Positions 1 to 13,134 of a stretch of 64,000 nt of DNA are shown here, piece after piece; the first letter of the stretch is position 1; each line of letters begins with the position of its first letter. Where the stretch lies: the NCBI RefSeq assembly GCF_036588685.1, contig NC_086375.1, forward strand, positions 63,755,314 through 63,819,313. The letters are read 5' to 3'. Under the pieces are notes generated by a model, which saw only the letters and a program-made list of their open reading frames with translations, was not told the origin of the DNA and did not search any database. This DNA comes from Mytilus trossulus (Eukaryota; Mollusca; Bivalvia; Mytilida; Mytilidae). The position numbers and the translations under genes were made by a program.

Positions 1-540
1 AAATACAAATGAATTGAATTCAAACCAAAATTTCAAAAACCATGTCTTTGATGATTTATTTCAATTCAAGAGTAATGACTTCTTGGCTGGTGACATCCTC
101 GCGGACGAAACGTTTCCTTAGTACGTAGTATCAATTTAGCGGTTGTCAACATCACGAATTTGTATCTCGATATGGTGTGTCTGTTTCACAACTGATACGC
201 GACATGTTTTCGTGGTCCTTTGTATCAAGATACCAAAATAATTATCAGATATGCGAATCAAATGATTATGTCATATTCCCGATTGTGACATTCTGACTAA
301 GAGAAGACCCATATGATAATTGATGCATGAGACGTTTACCATGTAGTGTAAGTTCCTTTTGCCTTACACAGTGATTGTTTCCTTTAAATATGTTTTTTTT
401 CTTGATTGAATCTTAATATATATTTATAAGATTTGACAATCAGTAAACTATTATTGTCTCTAACTTTCTGGTGCAGAAAAATTGGTACCGTTAATTTTAT
501 TACTAAGTTCTACTTAGTAATCCAAAAAGTAGAATCACAA
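1..540. other. AT-rich intergenic DNA
   Basis: No coding region is supported. Positions 470-510 carry the motif 'AAAAATTGGTACCGTTAAT', which recurs at 30415-30440 at the tail of a dispersed repeat, so this is probably the edge of an old repeat copy. Confidence 0.4.
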
Positions 541-720
541 AAATACTGAACTCAGAGGAAAATAAAACCGGAAAGTCCCTAATCACATTGCACAATTAAA
601 TGACAAAACACATCAAAAACGAATGTCATACTCATACTGACTTGGTGCAGGCATTTTCAAATGTAGAAAATGGTGGATTAAACCTTTTATAGCGCTAAAC
701 CTCTCACTTTGTACGACAGT
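540..720 (+). repeat. Dispersed repeat family A, copy 1
   Basis: This roughly 180-bp stretch runs from 'ATCACAAAAATACTGAACTC' through 'GGAAAGTCCCTAATCA' and 'GCATTTTCAAATGTAGAAAA' to 'TATAGCGCTAAACCTCTCAC'. The same ordered blocks occur at 7686-7885 on the same strand and at 52470-52680 on the opposite strand. A shorter piece is at 9695-9725. It has no coding capacity. Its class is unknown; it looks like a retroelement tail or a non-autonomous element. Confidence 0.8.
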
Positions 721-3700
721 TCTTAAAAATATCAAAATAAGAGAATTGTACTGTGTTTAACAATGTAGTAATAGATAAACAAATGTAGAAATTCAAATAT
801 GACGAAAAATATCATGAAGTCCGATGAATGGTAAATTCAAAAGAGCACAAAGGACTGACGAAATTAAGAAAGTGTTTATTTCATTAAGTCAGTGTCCAGG
901 TTCTACCAGGTTTATCGGTGACGAAGTTCGACAGTGACTTCGTTTAATTTTCTTTACTTAATTAATACTGTGTCAATAATCATTCGTGTCCACTATTATT
1001 GATTCGTCATTATCACTAGTACTGTGTAGATTATGTAGTGCTCTAGGATATACATTTGCAAATGAAAATGACTTAAGAAAATACATGAGTTGATGAGCTT
1101 CTCTTTTGGCGCACATTGCAACAAACAATTATAGAGCAGTCAAAAAATTGTTCAAAATGCTATTTAAATAATATTGTAAAAACCCAAGATTATGAAATAT
1201 CTCAAAATTCGAAAAGTGACTTAACATTAGAAGTGTAATTTACGGACGAATATGATTAAAATTTAGAAAGCATTCTTTTTATTTTGACAAGAATTTACAT
1301 ACAACGAGGGATAACTCTAAATGTTAATTATAGAAGGATGACTTGTAACTATAAAATAAAAGAATGAACAAAGTATGTTTTATAAGCGAAAACAGATTAA
1401 TCTCAGGTACTCATTAATTTAGTTTAACTGTTAAAAAATTATTATGATTTTGTATGATCTGAATTGATCGTGTTTGAAAATACATTTGAGTTTGATATTA
1501 TCTCATCAAATTAACATAACCAAATTAGAAAAAAAAGTTAAAATAAATAGTGTAAGAAGCTTAATTTAAAAAGTGTTTATCAAACCGATTGAAATATGAT
1601 TCCAAAAGACTCTAAGTTTATTTAGTTCAGGTAAAAGGGTTTTACCACGTGACCTCAATAAATCGTTTCCATCAACATATTTTTTTTATAAAGATTTGAG
1701 AAATGTTAAAAGCATTAAATAAAAGTTTAATGTCATGCATGTGTTATCTGAATACGGATGACGAACAAATACCTAATATTTAATAACAGATATTATTGAT
1801 AGATAGCTTACATTGATGGCAAAATCAAATTGTGCATAACATATTAAAATATTTCATATTCAAAAATTAGCAGATGTACCATTATGATTCGACTAAATGA
1901 TGGCAATTTTACTATTCAACGTGTTCTTATCTAGCTTATAACCAATAGTGTATACAATTCGATATGAAAATCTTTTTATGTGGGCTGAAGTCAATAAAAA
2001 TACAAAAGTTTATTATGATGAAAGGAGCTAAATAACCTAGAATGGGTTCTTCTTTGATAACATTGAGCGAATAATTATTGACGGGTGTAAGGTTTGATAA
2101 CATCAAGTTTTACTTCTTATTAAACGGCGTATAGCGAGCTATCATCAAAGTAAATGACTATAAACTACCAGCTCAAAGAGCAGTCCATTGTAAGTCAACA
2201 ATGCTCATTTGAAGTAGTTAGTAGAATATTGCAGATCTAATCATTAAATGATAAACTTCATAAACCTTTTATATCAAACGTTTCTTTGTATTTTATGCTA
2301 TCAATTTTGTATCATTTTAGTTCTTAAGCTCATTTTAAAAAATAAATCTGTGTATGTAAAGGTGTTAATTATATGATTCTTTGATGTTATTATTTATAAA
2401 TTTTCACATTAACGTTCGATTTTTGTTTATTTATGTCGTTACTTGATTACAACTTTTAAACATTTTAAGATCGAAATTAAAGTTTTGAATTGTTAACATG
2501 ATATTTGTATAAGATAAAAAATGTAATGTTGATAATCTGATATAAATGATAGAACTTATCGATCTATTGCTTAGGTACGTGACGATAATTTAAAATATCA
2601 TAATGAAGGAATAATCCAGGCAAAAAGGTTCCGATGCACGATATTTATGAAATGTTTGTGTGTTTTTATTTTTAGGAAAAATATAACGATGACAAGATAT
2701 GGCAAATTAGAGTTGAGTTCAAAAATTGATGATATGAGAACAAAAATAAAGAATAAAATAGTGAATATATTTGTATCAATGTACATATTCACCAAAGTTT
2801 ATCCAAATCTAAATTAAACTTCATAATATAGTTTATCTTACTCATAAATGTTTGTTAAATTTTTTGTGATTTGTTTTTTAATTTTACCAAACGGAAATAT
2901 TCACAACACTTTTATGGTATATGACTTGACAATTAAATAGGATTTCAAAGTGAATAAATTTTCTAACATGATGCTTTTTTAATCAACAATTAACATTTTT
3001 GTTTTAATCAATAACATTTAAAAATTGAGTTATGAAACGAAAAGCACACACACGTTATATATAGTTATAACTCCTTACTTTCTCAAACTTTGCATCGTGA
3101 TAACTTTTTCATATTTTTTTCTTATATCAATAATTTTATCAATATCATAAAAAAGTGTTGGAGTTAATGATAAAATATAAAATTTAACTATGCCATATTA
3201 ATAGAAAAAAAACAGAAGTGCGAAACCATATAAAAAAAGATTTAGTCCAAAATTTTTCTCAGTTCGTCTTTAAACCCACAAAGCGTCTTTATCATATTTA
3301 TCAGACATATATAATTCAATATGAATTAAAGTCGTTCTTTTAACAAAAGTAATTCAAAATAAATATCATAAATATCCTCTTTAATCACAGCAATAGTAAA
3401 TCATTAATGATGAAAATTAGTTTTTATGTTCAGCGTCACGCATCAAATGAGTTGTTCCTAATGGCTTTTACAGGTGTTCAGCTGGTATAAAAAGAGGATT
3501 GCCCATGCGACAACTATCCACAAGAGACATGACGTACGAGACCAACGGATGATACCAAATGGATGCTCCAACGATCTCCAACGCATAAGTCGATGAAAAG
3601 TTAACAACGGCATGACAAAAAACCAGAAAATGAATCTAAAGACAAACAACAGCATTCAAAACACAATATAGAAAACTGCCAATTGGAACACATACATCGT

Positions 3701-4839
3701 CATCTCTGAAACAGAAACAGAAGCAACTCGTGATAACATTCATACATTTTTGAAGTTATGATTAAACGTCACCATTTTGAATTTATAAATTAAAAGTTTC
3801 TTGGATGTTAGCAAATATAGGTTACATTCAATGTTGCGCAAAACCTTTACCACACCAAAACAAAACCTTTACCACACTAAAAGGTATTGACATGATAAAA
3901 ATTTAAACAATGATTTATATAGAAAACAAACAAAAAAACCCGAATATTGATGAACATTAACAAACTTCAACAACTGAAAAATATGCCCCTGACATTGTTC
4001 AGCACAAACAGGATGCAACGAAGTTTGATTTGTTTGAGAGCGCCATAAATTCCCCTTATCCTGCGATTGTGGTGTAATAGCATAACATTATCAAACGATA
4101 ACAATAGTAGAAAGGGCTTAACTCATTGACACAAAACACATCAAAAACAGTAAAGACAGAAGGTACCGTCCTAAAAGTACCCAATTATATATTAAGTATC
4201 AAAAGAACAGTATAGTTACAGATACTAGGAAAATATTGAGAGAGAATTTGATAGTGACAGCACTACCAGTAGAGAATAAATAAAAGAACAAACAAATAGT
4301 AGAGGCCTTCAGAAATGACAACAGTACGAAGTTGAATGTAGTTTTAATCAAAATAAATGCCTGGAGTGAATTTTTATATATTTTAAGAATGTGTGTTCCG
4401 CATGAAATTGATATAGTTCTTCAATATCCAACGAAGTTTATTAAATTCTATATACTTGAATGGCTGTTTTACAATAATAAATTAACATAGACTTTATTTC
4501 AAAATGTATCCTCTTTTTTTCTTTTTATTAAAATCTTCAGTGTGCTGCTATTGAATCTGTAGCTTGTTCTATAATTTGTCAACATATTTTCTTTATTTCA
4601 AGACCTGAACTAGTATCCATCCTAAACTAAGAGACATATTTAAAGAGTTTGTCATGTTATACAAGTATCTTGTGCCGATTCAAACAAACAAATATCTGAA
4701 ATTGACATTATCAAGATGATTGAATTCTTGATTGAAAACACATTTGTTACGTTTTGTAGATAATAGCAGATATGTAAATTATGTCCCATCCATAAATATG
4801 ACCTATCGAATTAAACTTACAACAGGGTTTTTACTAACA
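721..4839. other. Intergenic DNA without supported genes
   Basis: The stretch is very AT-rich with frequent stops in all frames. Only short chance open frames are present (for example 2598-2795 and 3458-3655 on the minus strand), and they match nothing I recognise. No tRNA, splice-supported exon or obvious inverted-repeat element was seen. Confidence 0.5.
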
Positions 4840-5115
4840 TATTTACACATCTGGTGCCACATATAGGGTCCTCTTTCCCTTTCCGACGCACATGATATCG
4901 CTTAAGGTTTCTGGTGGAGTTCGTGTTGCTCAGTCTTTTGTTTTTTATTTTGTGTTTTGTGTATTACTGCGTGTCTCTATCATCTTTTTCCATGGTGATG
5001 TCAGTTTATTTTCATTTATGATGTTCCTCTGGTTCCTTTGGGATCCCTTTTGTCGGATTTGTGTCCGTCAGTCTTAACTTTCTCTTTAGCGGTTTGTGGT
5101 CTTGTTTATCATTTC
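4840..5115 (+). repeat. Dispersed repeat family B, copy 1
   Basis: The segment includes 'GGTGGAGTTCGTGTTGCTCA', 'TTTTGTGTTTTGTGTATTAC', 'CCATGGTGATGTCAGTTTAT' and 'GATGTTCCTCTGGTTCC'. I recognise it as a degenerate member of a family common in mussel genomic DNA, probably the 3' portion of a retroelement. Related upstream parts of the same family appear at 45150-45420 and 52310-52460. The two short open frames here are chance frames within the repeat. Confidence 0.55.
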
Positions 5116-5427
5116 GTCGTTTTTCTTAGAGCTAAGCATTGTTTTTATTTATTTGATATACACCTATACATTTGTATTTTAATCATCGTATCTATATCAA
5201 CTAGCTATATAACCATTGTAAGAATCTGATACAAAGTTTGTCAAATGGTCATAGGTACTCTGGATATCTGCTTAGTAATCGACTGTTATGTAAACGGGAA
5301 AATAGTCTCTGAATGGTTGATACAAATAACATTCTAATTTTCTTTTCGTTTTCCTATAGAAAGTGCGTCACTTTTCTTGGTTTTAAGTATTGCACGTCTG
5401 GTATACAAACTATGAGCTTGGTATCTT

Positions 5428-6065
5428 TGATAAGTTTTTGAAAACCACTGGGTCGATGCAATTACTGGTGGAAGTTTCCTCCCAGAGGGTATCAACATAC
5501 CAGCTTGTAGTAAGCACTGTGTTGACACGAATTCTCATTGATACTTTCATAGTTGTTAATTAACGTTTATCAATAAGATAAAGCTGGAATTTGTTAAATC
5601 TGTCGAAATGTTTGGTCCTCAATGCTCTCAACTTCGAACAATATTTAACAATTGAACTTTTTTTATTCCGATGAGTCTTTTGTTGACGAAACTCGCGTCT
5701 GGGATTCCAAATATTAATTAGTCTATGAAGAGTTTTTACAATTACTAGGACATGCTTTCACTTGTGGACGTTTCCTCCAAGAGGGTATCAATAGGCATAT
5801 AGTTAATTCTTTTGTCCTGACATAAATTATCACCGATCTTGTTATATTAAAAAATAAACGGTTTACAGAAAACGTTGAGTTGTTCGAAATACGAAGTTTT
5901 TCTAACCTTTGAATAGATAACCTTAGCTGTATTTCGCAAAACTTATATTGCTGGCCCTCAATGCGTTTTATTTGATCTTAAACATTTTTGTTTCGATCGT
6001 CACTGATGAATCTTTGTACAACGCGTGCGTCTGGCGTACAAAATTATTACCCAGTGTATCGTTGT
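5428..6065 (+). repeat. Dispersed repeat family C, two adjacent copies
   Basis: Two degenerate copies lie head to tail. The shared order is 'TTTCCTCCCAGAGGGTATCA', then 'GGTCCTCAATGC', then 'GATGAGTCTTTTGTTGACGA' and 'CGCGTCTGG'. Copy 1 spans about 5428-5710 and copy 2 about 5745-6065. Further copies lie at 9786-10020 and 30130-30460, and one at 54870-56475 is split by a transposon. It is short, dispersed and non-coding, so it is SINE-like in character, but no pol III box was identified. Confidence 0.7.
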
Positions 6066-7685
6066 TGACTTTTTTTGTTTACATCAAGAGTTTCAGTCTC
6101 ACAAAAGGGATGATTTATCGAGAGAAAAAAACTGTTATTGAAAACATTAATTACAAGAAGTAATACAATATCTTAGCTTTTTGAAAACATTAATTTCAAG
6201 GAGCAATACAATATATTAGCTACCATTCGAATGATAATATTGAACAAGGGTCATATCAAAACCTCAAGTTTTCCTTTGAATGTAAATGCTAAGTTGTAAA
6301 AAAAATTATAATGCACTGTTATACATTGCTAAAATTTGAATTAAGATTCAAATAGTGGGAATAGGGGATGCATGTTATGTATATCTGTCATATGCATCTC
6401 AGATTGTAAATGATTCATGTAAGATATATGCCGGATCAATCACAATAATTTACATTTATCATTTCATTCAATTAAACTTTTTTACGAATGCATTGGAGTT
6501 TCATATACATTAGTCAGACCTTCATGTCGTACATCTTAAAAGCCTACTCGTTAATTCAACGTTAATGCAGATTGGTTTTGGTTTTGATAGAAGCATTATA
6601 TTTATTCAAACTTGTTAATGCAACCAGTAATGACCATAGTCGAGTACTCCCAGGAATCTTGTTTTGTTGCGTAACAAATGTCACAGGAATAGGCAGCCAT
6701 TAATCCTTTTGATGTTGTGCTTTTAATTTATTAAAACTTGGTTCGATTCCCTAAGGTAGATTATTTGATTTTTATTTTCCCCAATCTATTAGCCGCTTAT
6801 GTATTTTTGAATCAAAGAGCGTGTACAAATCAGTCAATATTCTTTGACCAACTAAACAAAATCATCAGTCATTAAGCTTATTAGAAATACGAAAATTTTC
6901 ACATAAATCGGGTAATGAATCATTTTTTGTTTCATAAATAATATGATTTCATATTACAAAATATCAAATTTGTTTAGCTGAAATGTGTTTGATATCCACT
7001 CAAAAGCCTCTATATAATAAGGCTATGAATATGATAATTCCACTAAATTTATATGCACGGTAAATGATCTTATCAGTTGTTGTGGTGCATGATCAAAGAA
7101 TAATCTTAACGAATCACGAGATAGCAGATATCCCTAAGATTAAAGCATGTTGTTCTCATTGATAAATGAGCCAAACTTTTTAAATTCCAAAACATCACGT
7201 TATTAATAAGTTATAAAATCAAATTTAAGTCTTTGCATAAATTACCACCCATGTTGTATTACGTAAGTCGTCCGTGTAATCATAGGTTGTAAATTATAAT
7301 AAATTTACAATTTTATAAAGGATAATTTAGAAATGACCGAGCATAAATCTGATCAAAGGTTCACAACTGACAAAGCAAAACAGATAAATAATAGTTAATA
7401 TATAAACTCTAAAATAAATATTAACAGCCAAAAATACGGCTTCCAATCACACGACAAAAACTCGTTATAAATAAATGGGGACTATTTTATAAAAATATGT
7501 TCTAATCAACGGTTGATAAGACACCAATAGCTCAACATTCTATGATTGCTGTTATATTCTTGAATTAAGTGTATGTTAAATTTGAGTGTTTATACATACT
7601 TACAGAGATATATAAAATGTCATAAAATTACCGAAAAGGTTTTTTAGAGGTCAGGGAAACACGATTTACTGCGATTTGTAGATAA
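6066..7685. other. Intergenic DNA without supported features
   Basis: AT-rich sequence with no open frame above background, no clear inverted repeats and no RNA gene signal that I could see. Confidence 0.5.
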
Positions 7686-7885
7686 GAAGTAATATCACAA
7701 AAACACCGAACTCCGAGGAAAATTCAATCGGAAAGTCCCTAAACAAATGGCAATATCAAATGACAAAATGACGAATGGACAACAACTGTCATATTCCTGA
7801 CTTGGTACAGGCATTTTCAAATGTAGAAAATGATGGAATGAACCTGGTTTTATAGCGCTAATCTCTCACTTCTATGACAGTCGCA
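7686..7885 (+). repeat. Dispersed repeat family A, copy 2
   Basis: It matches the copy at 540-720 block by block: 'ATCACAAAAACACCGAACTC', 'GGAAAGTCCCTAAACA', 'GCATTTTCAAATGTAGAAAA' and 'TATAGCGCTAATCTCTCAC'. It immediately precedes the inverted-repeat element at 7903-8324. Confidence 0.8.
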
Positions 7886-7902
7886 TCAAATTCCGGTATA
7901 TA

Positions 7903-8324
7903 CACCTGGAAAAAAGTATTGCAACACTTCCATTGAAAACAATTTAAAATGACATGATTGTAGAATGTGTTAAATATGGGTTTTGCCAAATACGTTTTAT
8001 CCGTTTATCCGAATTTAAAATTGAATTCATGGTATTAACTTTCTTTTCGTTTTCTGTATCAGATGTTTTGTTTGCTGTAAAAAATACTTTTATTAAGTAT
8101 CGGTATAGAAGACCAGACAACATTTGCATTTTTTTTTTCAGTACAGCTTTAATGATGCGTCCCTCAAGTCTTAATTTTGCCTGAAATGTAGGTTAATAAC
8201 ACGAGTTCAATTTTAAACCATAAAGGGATAAAAAGTATTTGGTAAAACGCAAATTGTATACATTCTACAATCATGTCATTTTATATTGTTTCCAATGGAA
8301 GTGTTGCAATACTTTTTTCAGGTG
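7903..8324. mobile_element. MITE with about 65-bp terminal inverted repeats
   Basis: The left end reads 'CACCTGGAAAAAAGTATTGC' and the right end is its reverse complement with few changes ('GCAATACTTTTTTCAGGTG'). The match continues inward about 65 bp, to 'ATGATTGTAGAATGT' on the left and 'ACATTCTACAATCAT' on the right. The interior has no transposase; the open frames on both strands (7944-8184 and 8273-8581) are by-products. The end sequence looks Tc1/mariner-like to me, but a clean TA duplication is not visible. Confidence 0.8.
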
Positions 8325-9785
8325 AATATTTACAACGATGCGTGAACAAAACAGACATAATGAATAAAATAGTCGAAATAGGGGTACAACAGTCATCATT
8401 GTGTTACAATCTCAAGACAAATTCTGTGTTACAATCTCAAAACAAACAATCATTTACAAAAAAAAGCAACCAGTATCAAATAATATATATTTGTTTTAAT
8501 TCCTTTTCTTTTCTCCCTTCTTTTATTAGTAAGCTTTGGTCGACATCAACTGCTTTCATGTCTCCACATAGTTTACGGTAATATTCATTGTGTATGGGAA
8601 ACTAGACCTACGCTAACGGTATTTTTAATACTAAATCGTAGTTTGCAGTGATATTAAAATAGTTCTTTTGGGTTTTTTTTGTGTAATAAATTTTGGATTG
8701 TTACAGGGTTATATCTTATGATATCGTAATGTTTATGATAATATACAGAGTACAGCAATCGAGTGTATTGTCATATGCTTTCCTATCAGTAAACTCAGGT
8801 TAATGTGTGCTGCCTATGATTACAACAATTTATGGAACACGCATCAGTTTAAGTGCAGGGCATTAAAACATGTAAGGAAATGAGAAATGCTAATACAATT
8901 GCATACCAAACACAGTTGACTTTTCTTAAACTTGATTGTATACCAAGTCACAACATTGGTCTTTACTGTATCGCGTGTGTGTCCAGATTACATTAACCCA
9001 CAAATTTGGGACTTCTCAGAGTTTCTAATTACAACTTAGTTTGTTCTTATGCGAATTGCCTCTTCGGAAACTATGTAAACATTTTTTGTGTTTTTTTAAT
9101 TATCTAACTTTCTAAATTAGATCATTGTGTCCAAACAAAAATAAAATTAATAAGTCTCGCCTAATGCATTTCGCTTCTTTTTACTGGTGAACACATAAAA
9201 AGACCAGCTAGTTATCTTTCTTTCATTACCACCTGATTTTAGTGCTTGACATCACATCCTATATCAAACAGCCATTGTTTTGAAAAGAACGGCGAGTAGA
9301 AACTCTTTTCCATCATTACTGATAGCTAAGGTATTTGTATTTCTTTTCTTTGGTGAGATATTTTTACGTAACTTTAATCTGGTATCTAACACCTTCACTT
9401 TTGATTAATTCGGCTCGTTTAATTTCCATATAACTTAAACAATATATCTATTTTGACCCTTAGACAAAAATATCAAAATTTCAAAAAAGGTTGAACCAGA
9501 AACATTTTCAGAAAAAAAAAAGGTTGGATATATAGCAGTTTGACCTACACTCATTTTGATCATTAAGAAGCTTCATATTTCTCAACAATATTACGTAAAT
9601 AAAATGTGACTTTACAGAGTTATCTCCCTGTAGTTGTATGTACCATCTAAACGTAATTAACAAGTTACAATTATATGAAAGCAGTCAATAGTAAAATCAA
9701 ACAAATACTGAAATCCGAGAAAAATTATTTGCCTCATGTTAGATCTATGTTATAATATCAATTATATGGTCATTTTTTAATAAAT
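8325..9785. other. Intergenic DNA without supported features
   Basis: No gene, RNA or well-delimited repeat was recognised. A partial family A fragment ('AATACTGAAATCCGAGAAAA') sits near 9700. Confidence 0.5.
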
Positions 9786-10020
9786 TTCCTGTTTCAAAAC
9801 TTTGAATTTTTCGAAAAACTACGGATTTTCTCATCCCAGGAATAGATTACATTAGCCATATTTGGCACAACTATTTGGAATTTTGGGTCCTCAATGCTTG
9901 TTAACTTTGTACATGTTTGGCTTTATAAATATTTTGAGCTGAGCGTCACCGACGAGTCTTATGTAGACGAAATGCGCGTCAGGGGTATTATATTATAATC
10001 CTGATACCTTTGATAACTAA
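9786..10020 (+). repeat. Dispersed repeat family C, copy 3
   Basis: It contains 'GGGTCCTCAATGCTTGTTAA', 'TGAGCGTCACCGACGAGTCT', 'GTAGACGAAATGCGCGTC' and 'CTGATACCTTTGATAAC', in the same order as the other copies. It is non-coding. Confidence 0.7.
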
Positions 10021-11276
10021 TTATTATAATTCAAAGTAATTTGGGAGGTTTTGCCATTTTTATATCGACCTTCTATCTAATTTTCTGGAATCATGAACGG
10101 GTCTTGAAATTCAAACAGGGAATCCCTTTAAAAACACTATAGCAACATATTGAGTCATGGAATATAGAATACTGTTAAGGACGAGGTCATGTTTTTGTAA
10201 TATGGATTACACAAAATCTGTTTTGTATTAGACTGACCAGCTGGAATAGAATTCCAACAAGCTAGATTGTTTAAAGTTAAGTCTACAGACAGACATATTA
10301 CCTTACCATGAACAATTATTGAGACTTACAGTGAGTAAGTCTTTGCTCTTACTCCTAATAGCAATGAGTTTAGCAGAGAAGCAACATAAACAAATTTTCA
10401 ACTGGCTTTGTTCCAAACCCATGAATTCCTACACTCTTAGTCTAAGCAATCACAGACATATATGAAATAAATACACAAAGACATTTTTAACTTTCAAGAC
10501 ATGTTTTATTTAAATGCTTTAATACAACATTAAATAAGCAAAAATAACAAATTGGATCAATTGAAAGACCACTAAATAATTACTTCAGTTGTATTGATGG
10601 ACAATTTTGATTGCAGGAATGATCTGATAAGCCATGGAATGCAAGGAGCCTGTATCAATCAGGATATTTAAACATTTGGTAGGAGTAACAGTGAAATAAA
10701 TTGATTTTTCAGTGGAAACCGCATTCTGAAAACAATTAGACATAAGATTCATTAAATGAACTCAGGCATTTTTAAGTTGAAGGTTTCTTTTTAAAATCTA
10801 GTCATAACTCTTGACAATATATATTTTTAGCAGGGTTAGGTGCCTGCAAAAGAGTTAAACCCCACAACATACTGTATGTGCCAGTTCCAAATTAAGAGCC
10901 TGAAATTCAGTTGTGGTTCTTGTTTGTTACTGTTTATCATGTTTATTTTTCATTTCTTGTTTTTCATATAAATCATTGCTAATCACACCACATCTGTTTA
11001 TTTTCATTTTAGTCCTATGACAATAAAAAAAAGGATGTACTTTGCTTACTGCTGAGATGACTAAGCATAAGTGTGAATAAAATAACTTTAAAATAATTCC
11101 AGTGAACTGTGTTATATTCATTTGTCTTAGCAGTTTACACAGAATAAATAAGAGACGATGGATGCCAAGTAATGACAAAAGTTCACATGGTCAATTGGCC
11201 AGGTGAGGTTAAATAAATGAAAGACACAATAAATATAAAAATAATAAAATATCTATAACAAACTCAATATAAGATA

Positions 11277-11494
11277 CCGTATAGCGGGTTATTTTTGCGG
11301 GGTGTAAATTTTCGCTTATTTTCGCGGATAGAACAAAATCGTCAAAATAAATTCCTCCAATTTAAAAGTGTACATGCAAAGGTAATGTTAAAAATGTTGT
11401 ATCCGCCAAAATAATTACCGCCAAATTTTTTCGTATACCTTATTCAATGAAAATCGCGAAATTTTACACCCGCGAAAAATAACCCCCTATACGG
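11277..11494. mobile_element. 218-bp TA-flanked MITE with about 40-bp TIRs
   Basis: The left end starts 'CCGTATAGCGGGTTATTTTT' and the right end closes 'AAAAATAACCCCCTATACGG'. The two are reverse complements with a few mismatches over about 40 bp. The element is flanked on both sides by TA (11275-11276 and 11495-11496), as expected for Tc1/mariner-type insertion. There is no open reading frame. Confidence 0.85.
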
Positions 11495-11534
11495 TAGTAG
11501 AAAGACAGCGATAAACAAGAATGTGTCCATAGTA

Positions 11535-12295
11535 CACGAATGCCCAACTCGCACTATCATTTTCTATGTTCAGTGGACCATGACATTGGGGTCAAAACTA
11601 TAATTTGGCTTTTAAATTAGGAAGATCATATAATGGGGAACATGTGTACTAAGTTTCAAGTTGATGTAACTTTAACTTCATCAAAAACTACCTTGACCAA
11701 AAACTTCAACCTGAACTTCACACTACCATTTTCTATGTTCAGTGGACCATGACATTGTGGTCAAAACTATAATTTGGCTTTAAAATTGGAAAAATCATAT
11801 CATGTGGAACATGTGTACTAAGTTTCAAGTTGATTGGACTTCAACTTCATCAAAAACTACCTTGACCAAAAACTTTAACCTGAACTTCGCACTATCATTT
11901 TCTATGTTCAGTGGACCATGACATTGGGGTCAAAACTATAATTTGGCTTTAAAATTGGAAAAATCATATCATGTGGAAGATGTGTACTAAGTTTCAAGTT
12001 GATTGGACTTCAACTTCATCAAAAACTACCTTGACCAAAAACTTTAACCTGAACTTCGCACTATCATTTTCTATGTTCAGTGGACCATGACATTGGGGTC
12101 AAAACTATAATTTGGCTTTAAAATTAGGAAGATCATATCATGGGAAACATGTGTACTAAGTTTCAAGTTGATTGGACTTCAACTTCATCAAAAACTACCT
12201 TGACCAAAAACTTTAACCTGAAGTGTAACAGACGGACGCACAGACCAGAAAACATAATGCCCTTCTACTATCGTGGGTGGGGCATAAAAAAAGAC
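11535..12295 (+). repeat. Four-copy 169-bp tandem array inside a dispersed repeat
   Basis: The block 'CACTATCATTTTCTATGTTC' starts at 11552, 11721, 11890 and 12059, an exact period of 169 bp. Each unit contains 'GTGGACCATGACATTG', 'CTATAATTTGGCTTTAAAAT' and 'ACCTTGACCAAAAACTT'. The array is framed by 'CATAGTACACGAATGCCC' on the left and 'AACAGACGGACGCACAGACC' and 'GTGGGTGGGGCATAAAA' on the right, which look like the fixed ends of a larger dispersed repeat. Confidence 0.9.
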
Positions 12296-12542
12296 TCTTA
12301 CAAGCCAGATCTTAAAACTTTTCATCATTGACCTTAACCTAAAATAAACCAATGTTGTATATTGCAGATTTTGAGTATGAATTCTTTTGAGAAACATTTT
12401 TTTTAATTAAACTGATCTAATGATGTTGACAATACAATGACTTAGTATATTTTCCCTTGAAATGGAAAATGGAATCAGATTTACTGTTTAATAGCACATG
12501 CTTTCTTGTAAGTACATTTTACGAACACTTATCAGCTTTTAA

Positions 12543-13134
12543 GGTGGTATGGGTGTCTTTCGCCATCTTGGATTGTAAAAAACAGAGAATCTAAGGTCCA
12601 TATTTTCTATCAAATTAGCAAAATTTGATGCAAGAATGCAGATATTTCATGTGTTTTTACATTTAAAAGATCCAATTTATAAGAATATAACTTATAAATA
12701 TAAATATATGTACAAGTGTAGATTATTTTTGGTTGTTTTTAAATATTTTGAAATTGTCATTTTAAGGGGAGGTAACTCTAAAACAGTGCATTTTCTGTTG
12801 GATTGTTCATGGAATTTTCCTACTTTGTATTTTAGCCGGAAAAAACGCACGGTGACCCTATCTTTTCTTTTGATATTATCAAAGCATTGTTTGAAAGCTA
12901 TATTTTCCTAATTTATTTTACAATTCTATCATTTCGTTTAGATTCTATTCACAAAATGGTGTTTTTTCCTGTATAATCCATACAAAATGTGTCATTTTGT
13001 CACGACCCGTAGCTTGAAAAAATGCACGGTGACCTATCATTTTTATAATATTTTTTAACATGTATCAATAGATACTACATTTTGACAAAGTATGAACAAA
13101 TTCTATCATTTTTATTTTAGACTCCCATACCACC
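12543..13134. mobile_element. 592-bp inverted-repeat element at TTAA target
   Basis: The ends are 'GGTGGTATGGGTGTCT' and 'AGACTCCCATACCACC', inverted with one mismatch over 16 bp. TTAA is present immediately outside both ends (12539-12542 and 13135-13138), which suggests piggyBac-type TTAA insertion. The interior is non-coding but repeats 'GCACGGTGACC' near 12848 and 13023, each followed by a CTATC-type block. No transposase is encoded. Confidence 0.8.

Noticed and set aside
6735..6755. 'GGTTCGATTCC', a perfect tRNA B box
   Set aside because: No A box or acceptor-stem pairing at a suitable distance, so no tRNA gene is called.
8273..8581. 102-codon open frame on the plus strand
   Set aside because: Its 5' part is the terminal inverted repeat of a MITE and the rest shows no known motif.
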